Of a DNA stretch of 64,000 nucleotides, positions 8,589-17,028 are shown piece after piece (position 1 is the stretch's first letter; each line of letters opens with the position of its first letter). Position numbers and translations under genes: made by a program. This stretch comes from Lachnospiraceae bacterium. GTDB lineage: Bacteria > Bacillota > Clostridia > Lachnospirales > Lachnospiraceae. Below the pieces are notes generated by a model. That model worked only from the letters and a program-made list of their open reading frames with translations, ran no database searches and was not told the DNA's origin. The stretch covers positions 18,537-82,536 of the forward strand of contig CAJTCL010000017.1 of assembly GCA_910575005.1 (NCBI GenBank). The letters are read 5' to 3'.

Positions 8589-9847
8589 TTTGCTGTTTCT
8601 TTGCGGCAATTATTGTGCTAATCATTATTTTTTGTTGTCTAAAGGTTTCAGAAAAAAATATGTACCAACAAGAAAAAGCACTCTTTTTCCTGAAAAGCAA
8701 TACCATTGCCTATGACCTGCAGACAGCTGAAAATATCAGTACCTCTTGGTATCATAGAGTTTCTGGCTTCCCTGAAAACATCCTTTATATAGAAGCAAAC
8801 GGATCTCCCTCTTTACTCTCTGATATCATACTATCTGATTTTGAATATTCTCTGATAGATGAGATAAAAAAATATCAAAAAGATAACAAAAACCTTTCAC
8901 ATGCAGAGCAAATGCTCTCGGAAACCCAACAACAGTACTTCCAATATACAGAAAATGACAATCGTTTTTTGGTCATGAATACAAAATTCTATGATAAGAA
9001 AAAAGAAAACGAGATTAATTTCATCTATCTATACAACTTAAACGATTTTTTTCAAAATGTGCACACACAGCGCATTCGTTTTTTGCTAATCTGGCTTGTC
9101 TCCATCTTGTTCTTATATTTATTCTCCTATATATTTACTACCCATGTTCTCAAGCCAGTGATAGAAAATGACACCAAACAAAAACATTTTATTGCTGTCG
9201 CCTCACATGAACTGCGCTCTCCCTTAGCCGTTTTTAAAACTGGCCTCTCTATTTTGAAAAAGAACGCCGACACAGATAAAGAGGCACGTATCTGTCAATT
9301 GATGGACAGCGAAATGTCTAGAATGGAACGATTAATCGGCGATCTTCTCTGCCTAACCAAGACTCAGCAAGCTGTCTTAAACTTCCAATATGAGTCTATT
9401 AACCTTAATGATCTATTGAAAGACATTTATGAGAAATATCATGAGCTTGCCAAAAATAAGCATCTCACACTCACTTTATCTATAGCAGAAACCTGTAATT
9501 ATAACTATGTTTGTGATTCACAGAGAATTGAACAAATGATTACCATCTTATTAGACAATGCTCTGTGTTATACTCCTGCTGGGCAGACAGTTACTCTAAC
9601 TCTCTTTCGTTCGCGCTCGAAATATTATATACAGGTAATTGATACTGGAACAGGTATTCCCGACATAGAAAAAGCGAAAATTTTTGATAGATTTTACCAG
9701 TCTGACCGCTCCCATAATCAGAAAGAACATTTTGGACTGGGGCTTTCCATTGCCAAGGAAATTTGCAATGCACATGGCGGAAAGATTTCTGTTAGTAATA
9801 CGAAAGGTGGCGGCAGTACCTTTACGGTAAGACTGCCACTGAAATAG
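8555..9847 (+). CDS. Membrane sensor histidine kinase
   Basis: 430-aa kinase with two membrane segments (about 10-32 and 177-196) that flank an extracellular sensor domain of about 140 residues. There is little sign of a HAMP domain before the dimerisation helix HFIAVASHELRSPLAVFKTGLSIL, which contains the phosphoacceptor His. The ATPase domain shows N-box LLDNALCYTPAG, G1 DTGTGIPD and G2 HFGLGLSIAKEI. The start is supported by AGGAGG. Co-transcribed with, and overlapping, the response regulator. Confidence 0.93.
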   Translation: MFRNIRRKLSLICCFFAAIIVLIIIFCCLKVSEKNMYQQEKALFFLKSNTIAYDLQTAENISTSWYHRVSGFPENILYIEANGSPSLLSDIILSDFEYSLIDEIKKYQKDNKNLSHAEQMLSETQQQYFQYTENDNRFLVMNTKFYDKKKENEINFIYLYNLNDFFQNVHTQRIRFLLIWLVSILFLYLFSYIFTTHVLKPVIENDTKQKHFIAVASHELRSPLAVFKTGLSILKKNADTDKEARICQLMDSEMSRMERLIGDLLCLTKTQQAVLNFQYESINLNDLLKDIYEKYHELAKNKHLTLTLSIAETCNYNYVCDSQRIEQMITILLDNALCYTPAGQTVTLTLFRSRSKYYIQVIDTGTGIPDIEKAKIFDRFYQSDRSHNQKEHFGLGLSIAKEICNAHGGKISVSNTKGGGSTFTVRLPLK

Positions 9848-9910
9848 TATGAAAATACTGTCTTTCATTTCTCCTCATTCCTGCAATCTTTATTCTACAA
9901 TAATAAAATA

Positions 9911-9967
9911 TTGACAGACAACGTAACATGTGTTTAAATATAATTAAACATTTAAACAATTGTTTAA
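9911..9967 (+). promoter_or_regulatory. Promoter and palindromic operator of the arsR operon
   Basis: TTGACA (9911-9916), a 17-base spacer and TTAAAT (9934-9939). Just downstream is a perfect 16-bp palindrome TTAAACAATTGTTTAA (9952-9967), inside a wider AATTAAAC/GTTTAATT inverted repeat. This is a typical operator for a small dimeric repressor such as the ArsR protein encoded next. Confidence 0.65.
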
Positions 9968-9987
9968 TTATTAAAAAATGTTTATAG

Positions 9988-10095
9988 GTGAAAGCAGAAA
10001 ACAGAAAGGATAACATGCAAACACACATCTTTCACACTTTGTGTTTGCACCTCAAATGAAAATACAAATATTTTCACTGGAGACTAGGTAAAAAA
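9988..10095 (+). ncRNA. Conserved pseudoknot leader RNA, copy A (before arsR)
   Basis: 5' strand GTGAAAG (9988-9994), A-rich linker with AGAAAGGATAAC, 9-bp stem GCAAACACA (10017-10025)/TGTGTTTGC (10040-10048), and a 14-base loop containing CTTTCAC (10029-10035), which pairs with the 5' strand. Two bases later a second hairpin (10051-10064 with 10069-10082) includes the GGAG ribosome site of arsR. The same layout occurs before serC on the other strand at 24492-24604. I do not recognise it as a known riboswitch class. The structure is read from the sequence; a ligand-sensing role is inferred. Confidence 0.72.
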
Positions 10096-10458
10096 ATGAA
10101 AAAACTTGATTTACCACATAACCACGGACAAAATATAACAATCGCCCTTGCACAATTACCTACTGTGGAAGATTGTGAGATGGTTGCAGAAATATTTAAA
10201 CAACTCAGTAATGGAACTAGGTTACGAATATTATGGTTGTTATGTCATTGCGAAGAATGTGTCAGTAACATATCTGCGGCAATGGAAATGAGTGATCCGG
10301 CGGTTTCCCATCATCTAAAAACCTTAAAAAATACAGGATTGATCGTCAGCAGGCGTGAGGGAAAAGAGATATATTATAAACTTGCAGACACACAAGTGGC
10401 AAAATATATTCATCAAATCTGCGAAGAAATTTTTGAGATCAAATGTCCTTTAGAATAG
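10096..10458 (+). CDS. ArsR/SmtB family transcriptional repressor
   Basis: 120-aa winged-helix repressor. AEIFKQLSNGTRLRILWLL leads into a Cys-rich helix (CHCEEC) at the position of the metal or thiol site of ArsR-type sensors. The recognition helix region is MSDPAVSHHLKTLKNTGLI, followed by the wing RREGKEIYYKL. The C-terminal helix has DTQVAKYIHQICEEIF, with Asp, His and Cys placed where SmtB-like proteins bind metal. It leads an operon with a methyltransferase and a hydrolase; no metal pump is present. Its ribosome site is inside a leader hairpin. The inducer is unknown. Confidence 0.88.
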   Translation: MKKLDLPHNHGQNITIALAQLPTVEDCEMVAEIFKQLSNGTRLRILWLLCHCEECVSNISAAMEMSDPAVSHHLKTLKNTGLIVSRREGKEIYYKLADTQVAKYIHQICEEIFEIKCPLE

Positions 10459-10467
10459 GAGGCTCAT

Positions 10468-11070
10468 ATGATGTATCAGATATTAGCAATGTTGATTTTA
10501 GCAATATTTTATACCTTCTATTTTGCAAAAATTATCATTCTCAAGCAACAATCCATTAAAACAAATCAGATGGGAATTGGAAAGAAACCCAAGGAGGTAT
10601 TGCACATTGAACGCATTATGGGATTTGCAACAGTACTTACCGCTATCTTTGATATAGGCAGCATCTTTCTGGTAAAACAATTTCCTGCAAATGGATTTAG
10701 GATTATAGGGATAGTGCTAGGGATTATAGGCGTAATGTTTTTTGTGTTAGCAACAATTACAATGAAAACTAGCTGGAGAGTTGGAATCCCAGAAGAGAAA
10801 ACATCCCTAATTACAAATGGTATTTACAACTGGAGTAGAAATCCTGCGTTTGTCGGATTTGATTTATTATTTCTTTCTATATGCCTTATGTATTTTAATA
10901 TTTTGTTAGTATGTGTCTCTGTCTGGGCGGCTGTAATGTTACATCTTCAAATATTACAGGAGGAAACTCATATGTATCATATGTTTGGGGATGAATATGT
11001 GCAGTATACAAAACAGACTCTAAGATATTTTGGAAAAAAAAGATCTGATACCAAGGAGAGATTGCCATGA
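10468..11070 (+). CDS. Isoprenylcysteine carboxyl methyltransferase (ICMT/PEMT-like) membrane protein
   Basis: 200-aa integral membrane protein with about five hydrophobic segments. The C-terminal SAM-binding signature of the ICMT/PEMT superfamily is clear: GIYNWSRNPAFVGFDLLFL, then LQILQEETHMYHMFGDEYVQYTKQTLRYF. Bacterial members methylate small lipophilic or thiol compounds, and the substrate here is unknown. AGGAGG supports the start. The stop overlaps the next start (ATGA), so the two are translationally coupled. ArsR control is inferred from the operon. Confidence 0.85.
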   Translation: MMYQILAMLILAIFYTFYFAKIIILKQQSIKTNQMGIGKKPKEVLHIERIMGFATVLTAIFDIGSIFLVKQFPANGFRIIGIVLGIIGVMFFVLATITMKTSWRVGIPEEKTSLITNGIYNWSRNPAFVGFDLLFLSICLMYFNILLVCVSVWAAVMLHLQILQEETHMYHMFGDEYVQYTKQTLRYFGKKRSDTKERLP

Positions 11071-11807
11071 ATTTTATATATTTTGGAGATAAAAGCAATA
11101 AATCAATCCTATTTATACATGGAATGGCTTCTACCGCAATGCTATGTTACGAACCGATCTTAAATTATTTATCAGATTATTATGTAATCTTGGCGGAAGT
11201 GGACGGTCACAGCAAGCAATTGGGTGAACTTATCAGTCTTGAGAAAAATTGTGATGAGATAGAAAACTTCATACGAACTCATTTGTCCGGTAATTTATAT
11301 TGTTTATCTGGTTTTTCTATGGGGGCAACAATGGCAGTTGAAATCATTGGCAGAGGTAAGGTCAATGTGGAAAAAACGCATCTAGACGCGGCATTTTTGG
11401 TAAAAATGGGATTGCTGGCGAAACCATTTACAAATATTTTTTGCAAGGTTATCAAACGGATTAAAAATCAACAAACCATTCCCAAATTTCTTCTGGACTC
11501 TGCTATGGGAAAAGATAACAATAGTATTACTGAGATGCTATATTCGGATATTTCTTCTGGGACTATAAAAACAGCCTGTAAATTCGTATACACTTATAGC
11601 ATTCCTGATAAAATAGGCGATTACAAAGGAACCGTACTATTCTGGCGAGGTTCTAATGAGCATTATCCAAGGAAAAGTGCTATTCTATTAAAAAGATATC
11701 TGCCTAATTTCATGGATGTTGAGATTGAAAATATGGGACATGGACAGTTTTTACATGAGCATAGTGAAAGATATGCAAAAGAATTGGTGAACTATCTACA
11801 AAGTTGA
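11067..11807 (+). CDS. Alpha/beta hydrolase
   Basis: 246-aa cytoplasmic hydrolase. The oxyanion strand is ILFIHGMAST, the nucleophile elbow is GFSMG (Ser about 94), and the catalytic His is in MGHGQFLHEH near the C-terminus. The cap region is small. It overlaps the methyltransferase stop by ATGA and is the last gene of the arsR operon. The neighbouring methyltransferase hints at small ester or lipid chemistry, but the substrate cannot be told. Confidence 0.85.
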   Translation: MNFIYFGDKSNKSILFIHGMASTAMLCYEPILNYLSDYYVILAEVDGHSKQLGELISLEKNCDEIENFIRTHLSGNLYCLSGFSMGATMAVEIIGRGKVNVEKTHLDAAFLVKMGLLAKPFTNIFCKVIKRIKNQQTIPKFLLDSAMGKDNNSITEMLYSDISSGTIKTACKFVYTYSIPDKIGDYKGTVLFWRGSNEHYPRKSAILLKRYLPNFMDVEIENMGHGQFLHEHSERYAKELVNYLQS

Positions 11808-11845
11808 TGTTTCATCTGTTTATACTTGTATATTCTTCTCTGAGA

Positions 11846-11893
11846 TTTTTTATCTTATGGGAAATTCTATTAAATTTTCCATAAGATAAAAAA
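11846..11893. terminator. Bidirectional terminator between convergent operons
   Basis: TTTTTTATCTTATGG (11846-11860) pairs with CCATAAGATAAAAAA (11879-11893). A/T runs on both sides allow termination in both directions. The last codons of the permease gene form one arm. Confidence 0.8.
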
Positions 11894-13081
11894 TAACACC
11901 ACTACTTCAATAACCAGTAAAATCATTAGAACAGGCAGCAACGCTGGCCAAGCTAAGACAGCCCCCGCCAGTAACAGCATCGTCACTGGAACAATATATT
12001 TCCGCGGATGATGCCACAAGTCACTCTCAATTTTCCAGGCTCGGATAGGAAAAAACCATTCTAAAAGTACCGACAAAACTGCGCTTTGCAGAGCAAAGAA
12101 AACAGCGGCAAATATCATAGAAACAGTGACACTGTTATTTTGTATCTGTAAGCTGCAAAGAAATATCACATCGGCAGCCATATTGCATAAAAATAAAAAC
12201 AAACCATATGGAATAAAAAACGCTTGTTTTTGGCCAGGCAGGAAACGAACTGCCTGCTCTAAATCCCTGTCACAAGACAGCAAGATACAGACAGGTGTAT
12301 TTAAGGATAAAACCGCAAATCCTACCGGAACCACAGTCAGACCTCCGATTTCCCCCAAAAAATAGGGCAAAACCAGGGCTACACACCACATAACAAAAGT
12401 ATTGATCAAATAATTTTTGTGGAAACCAAGATATCTGAAAAAATATCTCCATAAAGAACCACTCTTCTGTCGCTTTGCAATATAACTTTTCTCACTCTCC
12501 TGCCTATAAAAATCATATCCATCTGCCCTTCGCAAAATCAGGACAGTAAAAATACCATTCATAACCAATAACAGTATCAGCCAAGTTTTATTTCCCAAAA
12601 GAACGATGGCCGTGATTATAGAAGCGGCCCAAAAAACTGCCACATACCTTTTTTTCAGAGAATATACTGCTGCTGCCATGAGAACAGCATGTATCACACA
12701 GACGAAAATTCCGAGAATTTCTATAGGTTTCCAAATAGAAACAGCTAGTAAAATAGATAAAAGCGCCGCGGTCTTGGTAAAAATAGTATAGACTCCCAAA
12801 ATGGCAACATAGGAAAAGACAAATTCTTGGTGCAGGGAAGGAAGCATCAGCATATGCTGCATTTCGACAAAGATATCTTTGGAAGAAAGAGCCTGACACA
12901 TTACACCAGCCGTAAAAGTGCTTACCATTAAGATTCGGATAGCTGGGGCAATCTGCACTTTCCAACCAGCAATATACAGTCCCAAAAATACAATTAGATC
13001 AACCAAAAGCGTCTGAAACAGCCGCTCATATTTTGCTCCAAATAATTTTTTGGCGAACGCCTTACCCGTCATTTTCATCAT
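11870..13081 (-). CDS. ABC transporter permease (ABC-2-like)
   Basis: 403-aa polytopic membrane protein with about 9-10 hydrophobic segments and few charged loops. GGAGG stands 6 bases before the chosen ATG at 13081; the longer frame to 13159 lacks a ribosome site. It overlaps the ATPase gene by 20 bases, which indicates coupling. Its pairing with one ATPase and a small membrane protein fits a peptide or lipid exporter, but no substrate gene is visible. Confidence 0.78.
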   Translation of the reverse strand: MMKMTGKAFAKKLFGAKYERLFQTLLVDLIVFLGLYIAGWKVQIAPAIRILMVSTFTAGVMCQALSSKDIFVEMQHMLMLPSLHQEFVFSYVAILGVYTIFTKTAALLSILLAVSIWKPIEILGIFVCVIHAVLMAAAVYSLKKRYVAVFWAASIITAIVLLGNKTWLILLLVMNGIFTVLILRRADGYDFYRQESEKSYIAKRQKSGSLWRYFFRYLGFHKNYLINTFVMWCVALVLPYFLGEIGGLTVVPVGFAVLSLNTPVCILLSCDRDLEQAVRFLPGQKQAFFIPYGLFLFLCNMAADVIFLCSLQIQNNSVTVSMIFAAVFFALQSAVLSVLLEWFFPIRAWKIESDLWHHPRKYIVPVTMLLLAGAVLAWPALLPVLMILLVIEVVVLFFILWKI

Positions 13082-13769
13082 GCAGAGCCTCCCGAATATC
13101 TGTGGCACTGATCTGCCCATGCCCAAAAGTCTGCTGGATTCTCCCATGCTCCAGAACAAATACTCGATCAGAAGTCAGCGTAATACTCTCCAAAATATGG
13201 GAAGAAAACAGGATAGTCCCATACTCCTTATATCCCAAAATCTTCTGATACAAGTATTCTGTGCTTTGGAAGTCTAGTCCATTGACTGGCTCATCCAGAA
13301 ACAGCAATTTGGGCTTTAGCGCAAAGGCTGTAATCAAAAATGCTTTTTTCTTGTTTCCGGTAGATAAATCTTTTAATAAAGTGTCTGTATACGCTTCAAA
13401 ATGAAATCCCTGTATCAATTCAGTTAAATTGGGCACTTCTTTTCTATAAGCAGAACATACATAGGACAGATATTCTCGAAATGTAAAATATGAAAAAGAA
13501 TTGTCCTCGGCAAACACAGTATAACGGCAAAGCTTAAAATCCTGTTTCCTAAAATTTACGGTGGAACCACAAAAACAGATACGATCCGCATGGAAAGTAG
13601 GATGCAGACCAGACAACACTTTTAAAAATGTCGTTTTGCCAGCTCCGTTCAACCCGATCAGCCCTGCTACTTCATGTTCAGCCAATTCCAAAGAAAAATC
13701 CGAAAGTATTATTTTCTCGTCATTGTACCACGCGCTTAAATTTTTAATCGTCAAAAGCGCTGCACTCAT
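13062..13769 (-). CDS. ABC transporter ATP-binding protein with degenerate signature
   Basis: 235-aa nucleotide-binding domain. Walker A is GLNGAGKTT, Walker B is KLLFLDEPVNGLD and the switch His is in FSSHILES. The ABC signature is degenerate, LSTGN in place of LSGGQ, as in some exporter and immunity ATPases. The start MSAALLTIKN at 13769 follows the stop of the upstream 58-aa gene by one base. It acts with the permease that follows. Confidence 0.88.
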   Translation of the reverse strand: MSAALLTIKNLSAWYNDEKIILSDFSLELAEHEVAGLIGLNGAGKTTFLKVLSGLHPTFHADRICFCGSTVNFRKQDFKLCRYTVFAEDNSFSYFTFREYLSYVCSAYRKEVPNLTELIQGFHFEAYTDTLLKDLSTGNKKKAFLITAFALKPKLLFLDEPVNGLDFQSTEYLYQKILGYKEYGTILFSSHILESITLTSDRVFVLEHGRIQQTFGHGQISATDIREALHDENDG

Positions 13770-13770
13770 T

Positions 13771-13947
13771 TTACCTGCCCCCTCTGTTGCCTTTTTCTTT
13801 TTTCCATACTGCGTAAGCGGAATACAGAAACGCACCTGCTAAAATAAGATAAAGAATTGTCATCTGAAAGCTCCCAGATACACCACATATAATGGCTGTG
13901 ACCAGCCAAATCAAACCTATTATTCCACGAATATATATATGACGCAT
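13771..13947 (-). CDS. Small membrane protein heading the ABC exporter operon
   Basis: 58 aa with two hydrophobic segments (IIGLIWLVTAIICGVSG and MTILYLILAGAFLYSAYAV) and a basic tail. The ATG at 13947 has AGGAGG nine bases upstream; the ATG two codons earlier is too close to the ribosome site. It lies immediately before the ATPase start. I do not know a named family. Confidence 0.65.
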   Translation of the reverse strand: MRHIYIRGIIGLIWLVTAIICGVSGSFQMTILYLILAGAFLYSAYAVWKKEKGNRGGR

Positions 13948-14002
13948 TAACATTTACCTCCTTCCTTACTGTCCGCAGTCCCTTACCTAAATTGCAACTC
14001 AA

Positions 14003-14199
14003 TTACCCTTCAAATAATTTTCTATCTTTAAAAGAATATGTCTGGTCATCTTTTATATTCATGTCTGTATAATTAGATACTGCTTCATTTAAGTGATCAA
14101 CAATCACTTGCTCAGCAGGCTTATTTTGTATCAAGAACCAAACACATACGATTCCAATCAATACGATCCTATTATAATAAGTCGCAGCTCCTTTTTCAA
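14003..14199 (-). pseudogene. Frameshifted small membrane-anchored protein
   Basis: Reading from a TTG at 14199 gives KKELRLIIIG and soon a stop. One frame over, the coding sense continues as IVLIGIVCVWFLIQNKP and an acidic tail ending at 14003. The two pieces join into one plausible protein of about 65 aa with an N-terminal membrane anchor if one base is lost or gained near 14165. Nothing similar is recognised. Confidence 0.35.
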
Positions 14200-14239
14200 A
14201 ACAACACCCCTAAAGTTTATTGTCTCCTGCCATTCAAGT

Positions 14240-14591
14240 TCACAGTCCTTTGCTGACTAAAATTTTGTCAAACTTCTTTTCTGAGAGGATTTCATGGGTC
14301 ACAAACTGACCGTCATAAAAAAGGGAAAAGGTGGTAAATGGCGAGGGCGCATTCTGCGCATCCAATATACATATATCCTTTTGCCTCAATGGGTGCCCAG
14401 GCATATTATGCAGGTATGTACTCAATAAAACATTTCCCCCGAACATTCCCTTTTAAAAAAACAAGTCCCTCGTCCAGCCTATTTTCAAGCCAATTCTTTT
14501 TAGACATAACCTGGATATCTTTGTTGTTCGATATTGCACAACAGATATGTTCCTGTTCAATATTTTCATGTGTTAATTTGACAAGTTCCAC
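14240..14591 (-). pseudogene. Remnant of a GNAT/YoaP-type acetyltransferase
   Basis: The N-terminal 61 codons (MELVKLTHENIEQEHICCAI, then GLVFLKGNVRGKCFIEYIP) match the start of YoaP-type GNAT proteins. The frame then meets a TAA where the family has a Glu codon, continues briefly (YAWAPIEAKGYMYIGC), and jumps in another frame to the YoaP C-terminus (FTTFSLFYDGQFVTHEILS). Most of the acetyltransferase core is deleted. Nonsense codon, internal deletion and frame change together mark a pseudogene. Confidence 0.7.
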
Positions 14592-14620
14592 GATTCATTC
14601 CCTCCAATTTGAAGCGATAA

Positions 14621-14749
14621 TCAACCTAACCATTCATTATAATAAGCAATTACTCCTAAAATTGCACCGATTACCATTGCTGTCCATGTTGTAACAATGA
14701 TTATTGGGTTTTCCTTCATCAGTTTTCCTAATTCTTTTAAATCGTTCAA
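14621..14749 (-). CDS. 42-aa single-pass membrane protein with TTG start
   Basis: AGGAGAG lies 6 bases before a TTG start at 14749. The product has a short amphipathic N-terminus (NDLKELGKLMKENP), one membrane segment (IIIVTTWTAMVIGAILGVIA) and ends YYNEWLG. Ribosome site, composition and position in a run of minus-strand small genes support it. Function unknown. Confidence 0.5.
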   Translation of the reverse strand: MNDLKELGKLMKENPIIIVTTWTAMVIGAILGVIAYYNEWLG

Positions 14750-14832
14750 TGTAATCTCTCCTATTCTATCAATAAAATATTATTCTGTTTTCGGTATTAT
14801 AAATATCCGTAGTCAACTCCAATCTTTCCTAC

Positions 14833-15045
14833 TTAACAATTTTTGAGTATTCCAAAGACAACCACTTGTTCTTTCATTGATATTTTTTCAACCTGATAAC
14901 CATATTTCAAAAGTTCTTTTTTGTATTTTAGAAAAGAGTGGTCTATTGGGATTCCAACTATATCCTGTATTTCTGAAAATGTCAACTTAAAAGATTTACT
15001 TCTGTTATGGTTCACATATTCCCATAATGGATCATATTTACTCAT
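14833..15045 (-). CDS. Small DUF7662-like protein
   Basis: 70-aa soluble protein. MSKYDPLWEYV, LTFSEIQDIVGIPIDHSFLKYK and the remaining layout resemble the small DUF7662 family found widely in bacteria, whose role is unknown to me. AAGGGA upstream supports the start. Confidence 0.6.
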   Translation of the reverse strand: MSKYDPLWEYVNHNRSKSFKLTFSEIQDIVGIPIDHSFLKYKKELLKYGYQVEKISMKEQVVVFGILKNC

Positions 15046-15167
15046 TGTATTTTCCCTTTTAAGCAGAAAGCCTCACCATGCTGATTCTTTAATAAACAAT
15101 ATAAACATAGCAAAATAAGTTTCATGGTTCGTTTTCTCCCTATAATTCTCTAAACATCTTAAAATCT

Positions 15168-15566
15168 TTATTCCGTATTTCTTTTTTTATTATAAATACT
15201 GATAATGGTGTTGACAATACATAATAGTATAAAGAGGCCTGTAAAGTTAATCCAAATATCTCTATAAGCTGTTTTCGCTAACTCTTCCCTTAATCCGCTA
15301 AACCAGACATATACAAATGCTAATAATTGAGATGGCACATATGCAATCAAATATCTAAAAATCAATGGTTTTACAGGCAAAGCTGTACATAAAATAAATG
15401 CTACCATACCAATCAAGAGAATAATAGCCCTGTCTAATTCATGCCAATTACCGCTCGGATCCTCATAGACGCCATTGCCAAGATATAAAACACTATTTAA
15501 TAATGTAATTACTGTATATATAACCGAATAAATTGATACAATATTTATCCATTTTTTCTTACTCAT
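15168..15566 (-). CDS. Four-helix membrane protein (DUF6608-like)
   Basis: 132 aa with four hydrophobic segments: about 8-28, 47-66, 70-92 and 105-124. The motifs NWHELDRAIILLIG and WFSGLREELAKTAYRDI resemble DUF6608 proteins of Lachnospiraceae. GAGGAAAA precedes the ATG. Function unknown. Confidence 0.6.
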   Translation of the reverse strand: MSKKKWINIVSIYSVIYTVITLLNSVLYLGNGVYEDPSGNWHELDRAIILLIGMVAFILCTALPVKPLIFRYLIAYVPSQLLAFVYVWFSGLREELAKTAYRDIWINFTGLFILLCIVNTIISIYNKKRNTE

Positions 15567-15765
15567 TTTTCCTCAACTTCCAATATTTTGTTCTGTTTCA
15601 TACTTCATAGTATTCCCTTCAAATCGCAGTCTGTACAACAGCCTATGTGTTTTATTATAATCTTTCTGATACATAAAGACAAACTATTTGCTGTAAAATG
15701 TTTTTCTGATGCCGTGAAATGTATTTTAATTATTCCGTGTTAATAGGCTTTCGCCACATAAATTC

Positions 15766-15816
15766 AAAAACTCCATGTGATTCTTGCTGCCAGTAGCAGA
15801 ATCACATGGAGTTTTT
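15766..15816. terminator. Strong bidirectional hairpin terminator
   Basis: A perfect 19-bp stem AAAAACTCCATGTGATTCT/AGAATCACATGGAGTTTTT with a 13-base loop and T-runs on both strands. No intact gene ends immediately beside it, so it may be left over from a lost gene. The rest of 15,567-15,965 holds no gene that I can see. Confidence 0.75.
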
Positions 15817-15965
15817 GTCTTTACCTGGCTCAATGCTTTAACATATTTTCAATAAATATTCCATATCCTTTGGTGGCGTCCTGCACAAATTGAACTGCTC
15901 CCTGTCAAGTAGACAATTGAAAAAATATAAATTTTTCCTGCCAGTAGATTATCTGCTGGGAGTTT

Positions 15966-16088
15966 TTATGCAGCTTGCAAGTAAATTTCATGTTTTTCCA
16001 TAGGCGTTAAAACCCTAAGACCTTTTTGCAAGCGTTTATTGTGGTAGTAATCTATATAATCCTCAATCATTTTTACAAGTGTTTCGTT
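15966..16088 (-). pseudogene. C-terminal scrap of an IS3-family transposase
   Basis: The last 40 codons of an IS3/IS150-type OrfB: VKMIEDYIDYYHNKRLQKGL, then LTPMEKHEIYLQAA and stop. The conserved YYHNKR...L.G.TP.E ending is diagnostic. The rest is missing; it is fused at about 16,088 to an IS200 fragment. Confidence 0.7.
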
Positions 16089-16202
16089 TGTTCAATTCTT
16101 TATATTCCATCTGCAACTTTCTGGATGTATTTCCTTTTATATACTGCACTAATTTGCTCGCAGACAAATGGGGCGGCACCGACACCAGCAGATGTTCTCG
16201 CA
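16085..16202 (-). pseudogene. Internal fragment of an IS200/IS605 TnpA transposase
   Basis: REHLLVSVPPHLSASKLVQY followed by IKGNTSRKLQMEYKELNKR corresponds to the middle of IS200 TnpA, after the HUH-type histidines. It lacks both ends and runs directly into the IS3 scrap. A complementary C-terminal TnpA piece exists at 31,763-31,948. Confidence 0.65.
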
Positions 16203-16361
16203 TCGTCTGTCGCTAATGTGTCCGCAATCATCTGAAGAGGCTCATAGATTGCATCCTCATATCTCGCTATGTAACTGTTGGCGTATAGTCATTGTTGACA
16301 AAGGTAGTCTCCCCCTGCACATATTTTGCGATACAATCCCGTCTTTGACAGTTAAAAAAAG

Positions 16362-16408
16362 AAAAAACCACTATACCCCTTATATTTACTGGAGTATAGC
16401 AGTTTTTT
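16362..16408. terminator. Hairpin terminator inside the IS remnant
   Basis: AAAAAACCACTATACCCC pairs with GGAGTATAGCAGTTTTTT (16391-16408) with few mismatches, and T-rich tracts lie on both sides. It would stop transcription leaving the transposase remnant. Confidence 0.6.
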
Positions 16409-16444
16409 ACTTTGCCACGGACTTTGGTAATTTATTCCCGCCCT

Positions 16445-16859
16445 TTACTTTTTTTGAATGGTTTTCATCTTACTTTTTGTTATGAACTGATAATCTGTTC
16501 GAAAGCCGCAGGCATCATGAAGGGCATCCGTAATCATTTCCCGTTTGTTTGTATGTTGGGATAAATCCCTGTTCTTGAACTTCAACAAAATTCATTGCTT
16601 TCAAGGTATCTAACAATTCTTCACAGGTGTATTTTGAATCCAGTTTTTTCTCAAGAAATCGGTAGATCGTCAATGCAAAGAAACAAATCAGAAAATGTGC
16701 CTTAATGCGGGTTTCATCATGCAGATAAACCGGTCTGGCTGAAAAATCCATTTTCATGATACGAAAACATTCTTCGATCTGCCATCTACCTTCGCTGACT
16801 TTTAAAATATCACCGACGGCATTCTTCGATTTGGATGTGGTAACTCTCACAGAAGACAC
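16445..16859 (-). pseudogene. Truncated, frameshifted IS1634-family transposase
   Basis: Only the C-terminal third remains. EGRWQIEECFRIMKMDFSAR holds the catalytic Glu region of IS4-type DDE transposases, followed by HFLICFFALTIYRFLEKKL. After YKQT a frameshift near 16,545 is needed to reach the true ending MITDALHDACGFRTDYQFIT and TIQKK with stop at 16,445. The N-terminus is replaced by element leader sequence. Confidence 0.75.
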
Positions 16860-17028
16860 ATCATTTTCCTTATTTTACTATACATTACAATAAAGCACCA
16901 TAGAACAGAACAAAAAATTTGACAAAAAAATACAGGTTTTATGCGACCTGCAAGTACTTTTTCTATAATTCAACTGTCAAACTCCTGGGACCATTCATGC
17001 GTTTGGCGTGGCAAAAGAATAATTGCTC

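Larger units (their letters stand above)
16338..16990 (-). mobile_element. Internally deleted IS1634-like (IS4 superfamily) element
   Basis: Inward-facing ends TCCCGTCTTTGACAGTTAAA (from 16337) and TCCCAGGAGTTTGACAGTTG (complement of the right end, to 16990) are imperfect terminal inverted repeats around a truncated transposase. The element is about 650 bp, far shorter than a complete IS of this group. Confidence 0.6.

Noticed and set aside
12126..13277. Plus-strand ORFs opposite the ABC exporter genes
   Set aside because: Antisense shadows of two clear transporter genes without ribosome sites.
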